Assembly: GCA_002434595.1 (NCBI GenBank)
Contig: DJKK01000102.1
Span: 1-6,796 of the forward strand
Source of the DNA: Alphaproteobacteria bacterium UBA6544
Lineage (GTDB): Bacteria > Pseudomonadota > Alphaproteobacteria > UBA8366
Direction: 5' to 3'
Length of the DNA: 6,796 nucleotides
Both the position numbers and the translations under genes were made by a program. Below, one piece after another: positions 1 to 6,273 of this stretch. The notes under the pieces were generated by a model that saw only the letters and a program-made list of their open reading frames with translations, was not told the origin of the DNA and ran no database searches. Within the stretch, counting starts at the first letter, position 1, and every line of letters begins with the position of its first letter.

Positions 1-577
1 ATCCGGCACCGCCGAGACCGGCCTTAGCCAATTCTGTCATCGAAAGCGTAGCGAGGGCTTCCTGAATGGATACGTCGATAGTGAGGGGGCCGCCCTTCAG
101 CGCCGCGTGCATGCCGGCACAGGCGGCAGTGAGCCCTCCGATGAACGCGGATTGCTGGCCGACAGGTCTGATGGGCGGTTCGGACAGGTCGTCGACTTGG
201 CCCGTTAAGCACCGGGCGATCCCGCTTGCGCAGAAAAGTACAAGGTCGTCCGCCGGTTTATCCGCATCAGGTCCGACTTGGCCGTAAGGGGAGATGAAGA
301 TAAGCGGTGTATCGGGCATGTATCTGCGCAGCGATTCTTCATTGCGCCCCAATTGCCGCAGGTGACGTGGCACACCCTCCACGACGATTAGGTCAGCGTC
401 GATTGGAACGGCGCTCACGGCCGCTTTCTCCGCATTTAGATGCTGAGCAAGCGGTGTGTCGTCAACGGCATCGATTGTAACCACCTCGGCTCCGACGTCT
501 GCGAAGAGGCGTCCACAGACGGCGGCGGCGAGCCCGTCGCCAATCTGTGTCAGCTTTAATCCGTTGAGAACGCTCAT
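1..577 (-). CDS. Family III (CaiB/BaiF) CoA-transferase, N-terminal part, truncated by the window edge
   Basis: Seen: 192 codons open to the left edge, starting at ATG 577. The N-terminus carries the family signature: LNGLKLTQIGDGLAAA (residues 4-19), then CGRLFADVGAEVVTID (21-36) and a TPLA..LN.EK stretch (41-51). IFISPYGQVGP lies at 93-103 and TIDVSIQEA at 166-174, matching the usual (I/V)DVS..EA. Family knowledge: class III enzymes move CoA between carboxylic acids in the cytoplasm through a catalytic Asp. In the segment where formyl-CoA transferase has GDSNTG with that Asp, this protein reads VGQQSAFIGG (139-148), so the Asp seems to be Gln. It may belong to a paralogous subfamily without the canonical nucleophile. 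There is no clear Shine-Dalgarno before the ATG. It lies 44 bp downstream of the DHOR pseudogene on the same strand. The substrate is not inferable. The family call is firm; the function is not. Confidence 0.88.
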   Translation of the reverse strand, partial: MSVLNGLKLTQIGDGLAAAVCGRLFADVGAEVVTIDAVDDTPLAQHLNAEKAAVSAVPIDADLIVVEGVPRHLRQLGRNEESLRRYMPDTPLIFISPYGQVGPDADKPADDLVLFCASGIARCLTGQVDDLSEPPIRPVGQQSAFIGGLTAACAGMHAALKGGPLTIDVSIQEALATLSMTELAKAGLGGAG

Positions 578-621
578 AATGGAACAAAGTGGTCCGCTGG
601 CACACCGGGTCCAGAATGCCT

Positions 622-1662
622 TCAAAGGGATGTGAGGAAGACGAGTAGGGCATCGCGGTGGCGTTTTGCCAGCGCGGCGAAGCGGTTCCGAGCGGGCTGC
701 GCCTCGCCTCCATGCCACAGGACCACCTCCGTGAGACCCCGGGCGCGGTCGTCATGCAGATAGAACGCATGCCCGGAGACGGCCTGCGTGAGACCAATAC
801 CCCAAAGAAGGGCCGTTCGCCACCCACGCGCCGTCGCCGTATCTTCCGCTACCCCGGCAAGTCCGTCATGGCGTGAACTGCCGCCATGCGGACCGTCCCG
901 GCATTTGGTTTGTGCCGCCGTACAACCGCCCCAGAGTGCCGCGTGCCGGCGGTTGCCAATGCCGATATCGAGGGATAGCGCTTTAACGTTCTGATCCGCG
1001 ATACGGCTTTGTCCCGCCTTCCAGCCAATGCGACCGATAGCGCCGTCGACGATGGCAGCGCGTCCAGAAATGCCGTCGCCGTCTCGGTCCTTCGGATCGG
1101 CGCCCGCCAGAATATCCTGATCCGAGATCGCTTCGAGAAGTCCAAGCCCGAAGACGGACGGTGCCAGGCGCGCGTCCAATTGTGTGGTGCGTGCGATTAG
1201 GCCGTAAGTCTCGCCCTCTACCCCGAAGGTGGGCCTATGAAGGCGCACTACCTCGCCCTCCGAGAGCATGACGGTACGTTTCACGTAGCGCACGCGGACC
1301 CGCCCTTCCGGTTATTGACCATCCATGGCGTTGTTCTGCAGTTAGCGGCCGTAGATCGAGTCGGCTGGCGCCAATCGCAGGATGAGAAATAGCGCACGTT
1401 CACCGGTGTTGGGCGGTCTGCCCCGGCCGTCTCGAAAATGGTAATCCGCGCAGGACCGCGCGTCGAAGAGGGGGCCGAGGCCGTCGGACGCGGTTGTTGC
1501 GCTCGGCGCCGGTCGCCAGCTCTTGCGGAAGAGCGAGTTGCCAAGATGTATTATCGCCCGGTCATGGTCGCTAAGAAACGGAAGCGGATGCAAAAAAGCA
1601 TCGGGGTCGGCAGTCGCGGCGGCGCTTCAGAACAATAGCGTGAGGGCCGTAAGGAAGCGCAT
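622..1662 (-). pseudogene. Decayed di-haem oxidoreductase (DHOR/DUF1111, c-type cytochrome peroxidase-like)
   Basis: Seen: one continuous reading frame from ATG 1662 to TGA 622-624, interrupted by TGA (1627-1629), TAA (1342-1344) and TAA (1312-1314). Recognisable DHOR blocks, in order: the start of a signal peptide (MRFLTALTLLF, then stop), LGPLFDARSC near 1475-1450, the degenerate haem motif CADYH (1438-1452), RDGRGRPP, PTFGVEGETYG, SVFGLGLLEA, DGDGISGR, WKAGQ, WGIGLTQAVSGH, LHDDRARG, WHGGEAQ and a terminal LLVFLTSL. Family knowledge: intact members are secreted or periplasmic di-haem proteins with two CxxCH sites. Here the first is CxxYH (TGC-type codon now TAC at 1441-1443), and the second is missing with its surroundings; the join lies around 850-870. 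With 347 codons it is roughly 100-150 residues shorter than usual. It begins 5 bp after the pyrD stop, so it was probably co-transcribed with pyrD. No functional cytochrome can be made. Confidence 0.9.
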
Positions 1663-1667
1663 TAGGA

Positions 1668-2732
1668 CTAACGTTGATCCACTGCCACCGCGTCGGCGAC
1701 ATTGTCGAACCCATCCCGCTTCAGCAACAATGTCAATTCGCTAGCAATTCGTGCGGCCAGTCCAGGTCCATGGAAAATAAGCGCCGTGTAGAGTTGCACC
1801 AGCGAGGCACCCGCTCTGATCTTTGCGTAGGCATCCGCTCCCGAAGAAACGCCCCCGCAGCCGACGAGCGGAACCTTGCCTTCGGTCAAGCGCCAGAAGC
1901 TGGCGAGGCATTCGGTCGACTTCGTAAGCAACGGTTTGCCCGAAAGTCCGCCCCCTTCGCCCTTCTGAGGGCTTTTCAGCGTTTCTGGCCGGTCGACGGT
2001 CGTGTTGCCGATAATGATGCCATCGATGCCCGTCGCCAGCGATACCTCCGCGATATCGCGCATCTCGTCCTCATTTAAGTCGGGCGCGATTTTCACAAGC
2101 AGCGGCGGCCGTTGCGCCCTGTCGGGTAGGCTTCGAGTGCGGGCGTCGAGCGATGCCGTTAGTAATGTCTCAAGGCTTTTACGTGCCTGCAGATCGCGCA
2201 ATCCTTCCGTGTTCGGCGAAGAGATGTTGACCACGAGATAGTCGGCGAGCGGCGCCACGCGTTCAATTCCCGTAGCATAATCATCCTCAGCCTTCTCCGT
2301 CTCCTTATTCTTGCCTACATTTGCGCCAACGATACCACCCGATCCTCTGCGTCCAGAAAGTCGCGCGGCGTAAGGCTCGAGGCCTCCGCTGTTGAATCCA
2401 AACCGGTTGATTGCTGCTTTGTCTGACGACAGGCGGAATAGGCGAGGGCGCGGATTGCCCGTCTGCGGGCGCGGAGTTACGGTTCCCGTCTCGACGAAGC
2501 CAAATCCGGTCCGCAGTATGGCGTCCGGCACTTCCGCTTCTTTGTCGAAGCCGGCGGCGAGTCCGATCGGGTTAGGAAAATCAATTCCCCAAAGCGATTG
2601 AGCAAGGATAGGGTCCAATGGCGCACTGACACCGCCAACCAGTCCCGCCTTTAAGGCGCATATCGCCATTCCGTGGGCGGTCTCCGGGTCAAACAGGTGA
2701 AGGAACGGGCGGGCGAGTGCGTAGGGAATCAT
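1668..2732 (-). CDS. pyrD: Dihydroorotate dehydrogenase (quinone), class 2
   Basis: Catalyses oxidation of dihydroorotate to orotate in pyrimidine synthesis, passing electrons from FMN to membrane quinone. Seen: 354 aa, a normal class 2 length, with the N-terminal extension LARPFLHLFDPETAH (6-20) that forms the membrane/quinone contact in this class. Core motifs: NPIGLAAGFDK (54-64), VTPRPQTGNPRPRLFRL (85-101), INRFGFNSGG (108-117), GANVGKNK (136-143), NISSPNTEGLRDLQ (169-182), VKIAPDL (213-219), GGLSGKPL (261-268) and GCGGVSSGADA (291-301). By alignment from memory, the catalytic base is Ser172, the orotate ligands are Asn114, Asn169, Asn174 and Asn243, and Lys64 and Lys214 contact FMN or substrate; all are present. 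GFNS rather than GFNN also occurs in the human enzyme, so it is not a defect. No obvious Shine-Dalgarno precedes the ATG. It is intact, although both adjoining genes are pseudogenes. Confidence 0.97.
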   Translation of the reverse strand: MIPYALARPFLHLFDPETAHGMAICALKAGLVGGVSAPLDPILAQSLWGIDFPNPIGLAAGFDKEAEVPDAILRTGFGFVETGTVTPRPQTGNPRPRLFRLSSDKAAINRFGFNSGGLEPYAARLSGRRGSGGIVGANVGKNKETEKAEDDYATGIERVAPLADYLVVNISSPNTEGLRDLQARKSLETLLTASLDARTRSLPDRAQRPPLLVKIAPDLNEDEMRDIAEVSLATGIDGIIIGNTTVDRPETLKSPQKGEGGGLSGKPLLTKSTECLASFWRLTEGKVPLVGCGGVSSGADAYAKIRAGASLVQLYTALIFHGPGLAARIASELTLLLKRDGFDNVADAVAVDQR

Positions 2733-2789
2733 GGAAGGTTATCTACGCCAAAATCCGATCATAGTCACCCACATACGATCATCTGAAGC

Positions 2790-3246
2790 CATTGCGGCCC
2801 AAAACCCCTCGACATCAGGGGTGCTCGAATTGCAGTCATTGGGATGGGCGGAATACGCACGGGGACTTAAGATTGTATGCGTGCTGAACACGGTGAGACC
2901 GTTGTAGGTGTCGATATCACCCAAGGACGTTTGGCAATCAATGCGCGGAGGGGCGCAACGTGTTGCTAGGTGACCCGGCGGATGCCAATTTCTGGGACCG
3001 GGTAAAGGCCTCGTAAACACTCAAACTGGCTTTGCTCGCGCGGCCAAACCTCAAAACGAGCCTAGCCGTGCTCGCGCAGCTTCGAGACGTCGGATTCACG
3101 GGCGAGGTCGTGGCCACGGACAAATTCGAGGATGAAGCGGAAAAGCTGCGGGCGGGGCCGGTGCCTCGGCTGTGTTCAATATTTACGCCGAAGCAGGTGC
3201 GGGCTTCGCGGCCCATGTTCTCTGAGAGCATTCCGCAACAAGCTGA
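2790..3246 (+). pseudogene. C-terminal NAD-binding (TrkA-N/RCK) remnant of a CPA2/Kef-type cation:proton antiporter
   Basis: Seen by joining the three plus-strand frames. Frame A reads IAVIGMGGIRTGT (2829-2867), TAA (2868-2870), then EHGETVVGVDITQGRL up to about 2935. Frame B reads AEGRNVLLGDPADANFWDRV (about 2945-3004), TAA (3014-3016), then LALLARPNLKTSLAVLAQLR and GFTGEVVATDKFEDEAEKLRA up to about 3150. Frame C reads AGASAVFNIYAEAGAGFAAHVL, TGA (3223-3225), then EHSATS and TGA (3244-3246). Family knowledge: this is the Rossmann NAD-binding module at the end of KefB/C-like antiporters, with a GMGRIGTG-type glycine motif followed by GVD. Lesions visible are three nonsense codons, at least two frameshifts and altered glycine-motif positions. 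The membrane-spanning N-terminal domain, which should lie upstream, is absent, because pyrD starts on the opposite strand at 2732. This is a dead fragment; its exact 5' end is uncertain. Confidence 0.85.
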
Positions 3247-3258
3247 ATGAGCTGCCGC

Positions 3259-3939
3259 CTAGTCGATCCGCAGTTCGATACCGAATTCGTCTATGAAAAT
3301 CGCAGCAATTTGGTCGTAGCAGACGCCTTTGCGGACGACAGAATAGGTGCGGAAGTCGATCTGAGTGCTGGAATAGGCATAGCCTTCCTGCAGGTATTTT
3401 GACGGCCCGTAGTCGATGATCACGTCCGACACGGCGCGTACTTCGGCCTCGATGTCCTGGGCACGGTATTTCGTTCCTTGCTGCGAGCGGTTGGCGGAGG
3501 ACGCCATCAAGGGAAAACTCGCTTCCACGCTCAATTCCGCGATCCGGTCGCGCAGCGGACTCGCGTTCAGTAGGAAATTGACCGTATCGTCCTTGGTCGA
3601 CATACCCGTCAGAAAGGGGGGGATCGCGCTCATCAACGGATGCCCTTCGCGATAGGGCGCGATGACCGACATCGGCAGATCGTGGCGGATTGTGACGGCG
3701 TCGATAATCCGCGACGCCTCCTCACTCACGATTTGTATTTCCCGATGGGTGCGGTGATTGGCGACGACCCCGCTTGGCCGGTCGTAGCTCCGCGCCTTCG
3801 CGGCATAGACGCGCCGCAGTGCCTCTTCCGTGCCACTCATGATTGCGTAAGCGACATCCATATGAACGATGGCAATCCCGCCACCCTGTAGGCATTCGAA
3901 GACACGCGCGGCATCGGTTTCGTAGTCGGGTTGGATCAT
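3259..3939 (-). CDS. Sua5/YciO/YrdC-family protein, divergent paralogue
   Basis: Seen: 226 aa with a YrdC-like fold signature. There is GGGIAIVHMDVAYAI (19-33), where TsaC-type enzymes have a PT.T.YGL nucleotide/threonine site. KARSYDRP follows (48-55, the conserved K.R....P), then MASSANRSQQGT (145-156, the S.AN.SG site) and YSSTQIDF (189-196) followed by VVRKGV (201-206), corresponding to the usual ST.VD..ILR.G. Family knowledge: members synthesise threonylcarbamoyl-AMP for tRNA t6A, or are paralogues such as the YrdC domain of HypF that handle carbamoyl adenylate. The loss of the PTDT-like motif and the linkage to a cupin argue against this being the housekeeping t6A enzyme (inference). 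It is longer than TsaC (about 190) but lacks the extra domain of long Sua5. It follows the cupin gene by 43 bp, probably in one operon. No strong Shine-Dalgarno is visible. The family is fairly firm; the reaction is unknown. Confidence 0.82.
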   Translation of the reverse strand: MIQPDYETDAARVFECLQGGGIAIVHMDVAYAIMSGTEEALRRVYAAKARSYDRPSGVVANHRTHREIQIVSEEASRIIDAVTIRHDLPMSVIAPYREGHPLMSAIPPFLTGMSTKDDTVNFLLNASPLRDRIAELSVEASFPLMASSANRSQQGTKYRAQDIEAEVRAVSDVIIDYGPSKYLQEGYAYSSTQIDFRTYSVVRKGVCYDQIAAIFIDEFGIELRID

Positions 3940-3982
3940 GAATAATGTACTTCAGCGTTAGGTAAGAATATCTCGGCGGCGG

Positions 3983-4363
3983 CTACCATTCAAAGAAATT
4001 GGTGATATCCGGCGCGGGTGATTTGATTTCCACCATGGTCGAGTCCTCCAGTGCCTCGACGGTTTGCGGCATGCCTGTCGGATGCAGAAACGTATCACCC
4101 AGCTCCAGAATAAGATCTCCCTCGCCGATGGTAGTCTTGATCCGACCGCGGACCATGTACACTAGGGATTCATGCGCGTAGACATGCACCGGCGCGCCTG
4201 TGCCGTTTGTGAAAGTGTTCTCCGAGGACGTCATGTGCTCGCCCATGATCAAGGGCTTCGCCATCAGCCCGCCGCCATAGGTCGGCCACCCCTCTATAGA
4301 TTTTACGACAATGATGCGTGAATCGGCACCGCGTGAAACATAAAGGTTGGTGGTATCGATCAT
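3983..4363 (-). CDS. Small single-domain cupin protein
   Basis: Seen: 126 aa from ATG 4363; an upstream in-frame TTG at 4405 would add 14 residues with no resemblance to a cupin, so the ATG is preferred. Cupin motif 1 is APVHVYAHESLVYMVRG (57-73), with His60, His64 and Glu65 available for metal binding. Motif 2 is LELGDTFLHPTGMPQTVEA (86-104), followed by LEDSTMVEIKSP. Family knowledge: motif 2 normally ends in a His ligand (P.G..H); here the position is Gln100, so metal binding may be altered or absent. Small cupins serve as dioxygenases, isomerases, decarboxylases or ligand sensors, and sequence alone does not choose among them. It is the first gene of the leftward pair with the YrdC-like gene and is divergent from the decarboxylase-family gene, with 131 bp between the two starts. 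There is no signal peptide, so it is presumably cytoplasmic. Confidence 0.85.
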   Translation of the reverse strand: MIDTTNLYVSRGADSRIIVVKSIEGWPTYGGGLMAKPLIMGEHMTSSENTFTNGTGAPVHVYAHESLVYMVRGRIKTTIGEGDLILELGDTFLHPTGMPQTVEALEDSTMVEIKSPAPDITNFFEW

Positions 4364-4494
4364 GCGTGGATTTCGACTTTCCGGGAGAGGTACCTTTCCT
4401 TTCAATTGGTGCGAGTGTGCGCTGCTGTCTCGACCTCGACGACCCCGCGCCCTAAATCCTTCCCCGTTACAAAAGCCACTCCGGAGACCGTGCC
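4364..4494. promoter_or_regulatory. Divergent intergenic region between the cupin and decarboxylase-family genes
   Basis: These 131 bp separate two divergent starts and must hold the promoters of both transcripts unless transcription comes from further away. A Shine-Dalgarno GGAGA (4483-4487) sits 7 bp before the ATG at 4495 and supports that start. A weak rightward promoter candidate is TCGACC (4430-4435), 17 bp, TAAATC (4453-4458), overlapping a tandem CTCGAC repeat (4429-4440). No convincing leftward promoter or clear operator palindrome was found. The boundaries are simply those of the two genes. Confidence 0.45.
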
Positions 4495-5484
4495 ATGGCC
4501 TGCCTTACGCTTAGCTTGTCCTGCGTCGATTACGATCGCACACGGGCGATCTTCGAGGAAAAGGTTCGCGTCGAGGGATGCGAGATTGTGGGAACGCCTA
4601 TGTCGCCGGAAGAGGCTTTCCATCGGGCCTTCAAGTTCCAGGAGTTCGACATCACAGAACTGTCCATGTCGAGCTACATGAATCTCGTCGCGAAGGACGA
4701 GGCCCCCTATGTCGGTATTCCGGCGTTTCTCTCGCGTATGTTCCGGCACTCATCTATCTACATTCGGACCGATAAGGGCATCGACGGGCCGGAGGGGCTG
4801 AAGGGCAAGGTCGTTGGTGTGCCGGAATACCAGATGACGGCAGCTCTTTGGGTGCGCGGCATGCTGCAGGATGAATATGGTGTCGCGCCCGCCGATATGC
4901 GCTGGCGGGACGGTGGCCTCGAGCAGGGCGGCAAGATTCCGAACGTAAGCCTAAACCTGCTGGATGGTGTTGAGCTGGAGACCATCCCGATCGCTCGTAC
5001 ACTCTCTGACATGCTCGATAAAGGCGAAATCGACGCTCTCATCAGCGCGCGCGCGCCTTCGTGCTTCGGTCGCAGCGATAAGGTCGCTCGGTTGTTTCCG
5101 GATTATCGTGCGTCGGAGGAGGCGTACTACCGGAAGACGGGGGTCTTTCCGATCATGCATCTCGTCGGTATCCGTCGCAGCCTCGTCAAGGCGCATCCTT
5201 GGCTACCGGTGAATGTTCTGAATGCATTCATTGAGGCGAAGGAAATCTGCTATCGTAATCTCGCAAAGGTCGGCCACCTGTTCACGACCCTGCCGTGGCC
5301 GGTTGATGAGTACGAGGCGGCAAAGGCACTCATGGGTGAGGATTTCTGGCCCTATGGTGTCGCGGCCAATAGCGCCGAGATCGAGGCGATGACGCGTTAT
5401 TCCTTCGAGCAGGGGCTCACGGCGCGAAAGCTCTCGGCTGAGGATTTGTTCGCTGAGTCTACTTTCGAGCTGGCCAAGGTCTGA
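4495..5484 (+). CDS. 4,5-dihydroxyphthalate decarboxylase-family protein (periplasmic-binding-protein-like fold)
   Basis: Seen: 329 aa, matching the family length of about 330. Family-typical stretches include LTLSLSCVDYDRTRAI (4-19), FDITELSMSSYMNL (51-64), PAFLSRMFRHSSIYI (76-90), DGPEGLKGKVVGVPEYQMTA (97-116), MRWRDGGLEQGGK (135-147), LDKGEIDALISARAP (174-188), FPIMHLVGIRR (218-228), LPWPVDEYEAA (266-276) and FWPYGVAANS (284-293). Family knowledge: Pht5-type enzymes decarboxylate 4,5-dihydroxyphthalate to protocatechuate, but the family is built on a solute-binding-protein fold, and many members near other catabolic genes are untested. No signal peptide or membrane segment is visible, which fits a cytoplasmic enzyme better than a transporter receptor. 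The start is supported by GGAGA 7 bp upstream. It heads the rightward cluster, 73 bp before pyrE. The family call is strong; the actual substrate, and even decarboxylase activity, are open. Confidence 0.88.
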   Translation: MACLTLSLSCVDYDRTRAIFEEKVRVEGCEIVGTPMSPEEAFHRAFKFQEFDITELSMSSYMNLVAKDEAPYVGIPAFLSRMFRHSSIYIRTDKGIDGPEGLKGKVVGVPEYQMTAALWVRGMLQDEYGVAPADMRWRDGGLEQGGKIPNVSLNLLDGVELETIPIARTLSDMLDKGEIDALISARAPSCFGRSDKVARLFPDYRASEEAYYRKTGVFPIMHLVGIRRSLVKAHPWLPVNVLNAFIEAKEICYRNLAKVGHLFTTLPWPVDEYEAAKALMGEDFWPYGVAANSAEIEAMTRYSFEQGLTARKLSAEDLFAESTFELAKV

Positions 5485-5490
5485 GTGCCC

Positions 5491-5520
5491 TTGGCGGCGC
5501 CCCCCGAATCGGCTTATAGG
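5491..5520 (+). promoter_or_regulatory. Possible sigma-70 promoter ahead of pyrE
   Basis: In the 73-bp gap after the decarboxylase-family gene, TTGGCG (5491-5496) is followed after 18 bp by TATAGG (5515-5520), each matching 4 of 6 consensus bases. It lies about 40 bp before the pyrE start and would let pyrE be transcribed independently of the upstream gene. The match is modest and could be chance. Confidence 0.3.
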
Positions 5521-5557
5521 CAAGGCATAGCGAAAGAAAGCATAAGAGGATCCGGTC

Positions 5558-6256
5558 ATGGCGATGCGAGGCGGGTTTCCCGACGAACGGACGATGGCGG
5601 ACGTCACCGCGAAGATGTTGGTTGAGGTGGGGGCGGTAAATTTCAACGCAAAGGACCCGTTCATCCTGACCTCCGGCTGGGCGAGCCCAGTCTATCTCGA
5701 TTGTCGCCGTCTGATCTCTTTCCCCCGCGTGCGAGAGACCCTGATGGAGTTAGGCGTTTCGAAAATCCTCAAAAACGCCGGGTTTGAGCAGTTCGACGCC
5801 GTTGCGGGTGGGGAGACGGCGGGTATTCCCTTTGCGGCCTGGATGGCGGAGCGTTTGATGCTGCCCATGCAATACGTCCGGAAAAAGCCGAAGGGTTTCG
5901 GGCGAAACGCTCAGATTGAAGGGGTTATCGAGGAGGGGCAGCGCATTCTGCTTGTTGAGGACATGACGACAGATGGGCGCAGCAAAGTAAATTTTTGCAA
6001 CGCTTTGCGGGAAGCAGGCGCAAGCGTCGATCATATTTTTGTCATCTTCTACTACGATATCTTCCCAGACGGACCTGAAATCCTGAAGGACGCACAGGTC
6101 ACGATGCACCACCTCGCAACCTGGTGGGATGTGCTGCGTGTCGCGAAAGAAAACAATCTTTTCGATTCTGAAACGCTTTCTGAAGTCGAAAAATACTTCA
6201 ATGACCCAAAAGGGTGGTCCGAAATGCATGGCGGCGCTGCCGAGGCCGCCGGGTAA
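5558..6256 (+). CDS. pyrE: Orotate phosphoribosyltransferase
   Basis: Transfers the phosphoribosyl group of PRPP to orotate, giving OMP, in the cytoplasm. Seen: 232 aa, the length typical of alphaproteobacterial PyrE. Motifs: FILTSGWASPVYLDCRRLIS (35-54), FDAVAGGETAGIPFAAWMAE (79-98), the mobile catalytic loop YVRKKPKGFGRNAQIEG (106-122) and the PRPP-binding motif ILLVEDMTTDGRS (130-142). The conserved loop Arg and Lys residues are present. The loop His of the E. coli enzyme is Phe here, and an aromatic at this position is recalled in some alphaproteobacterial PyrE. The PRPP motif ends GRS where most have GGS. AGAGGA (5545-5550) lies 7 bp before the ATG and supports it over the internal Met13. 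It ends 17 bp before a molybdenum hydroxylase gene, so it is probably co-transcribed with it. It could be the housekeeping enzyme or a pathway-specific paralogue; the window cannot decide. Confidence 0.93.
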   Translation: MAMRGGFPDERTMADVTAKMLVEVGAVNFNAKDPFILTSGWASPVYLDCRRLISFPRVRETLMELGVSKILKNAGFEQFDAVAGGETAGIPFAAWMAERLMLPMQYVRKKPKGFGRNAQIEGVIEEGQRILLVEDMTTDGRSKVNFCNALREAGASVDHIFVIFYYDIFPDGPEILKDAQVTMHHLATWWDVLRVAKENNLFDSETLSEVEKYFNDPKGWSEMHGGAAEAAG

Positions 6257-6273
6257 CGGATTGGGGAAGTTAC

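Noticed and set aside
2739..3020. Minus-strand 93-codon frame upstream of pyrD
   Set aside because: No family resemblance, and the opposite strand carries the recognisable antiporter remnant.
3032..3250. Plus-strand 72-codon frame as a stand-alone small protein
   Set aside because: It is the middle section of the frameshifted antiporter pseudogene; its tail is out of frame with the conserved FNIYAEAGAGF segment.
4405..4405. TTG at 4405 as the cupin start
   Set aside because: The added 14 residues (KGKVPLPESRNPR) show no conservation features, and the ATG at 4363 gives a standard cupin length.
4429..4440. Tandem CTCGAC repeat as an operator
   Set aside because: Two 6-bp copies in GC-rich DNA are too short to claim; no dyad symmetry.
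4402..4749. Minus-strand open frame of 115 codons overlapping the start of the decarboxylase-family gene
   Set aside because: Antisense to a strongly conserved gene, with no recognisable motif; a GC-rich shadow frame.
5491..5506. GC-rich GGCGGCGCCCCCC after the decarboxylase-family gene as a terminator
   Set aside because: Only a very short palindrome (GGCGCC) with no stable loop or T-run.
5203..5664. Minus-strand 153-codon frame spanning the end of the decarboxylase-family gene and the start of pyrE
   Set aside because: Antisense to two conserved coding regions and bridging their gap; no motif.
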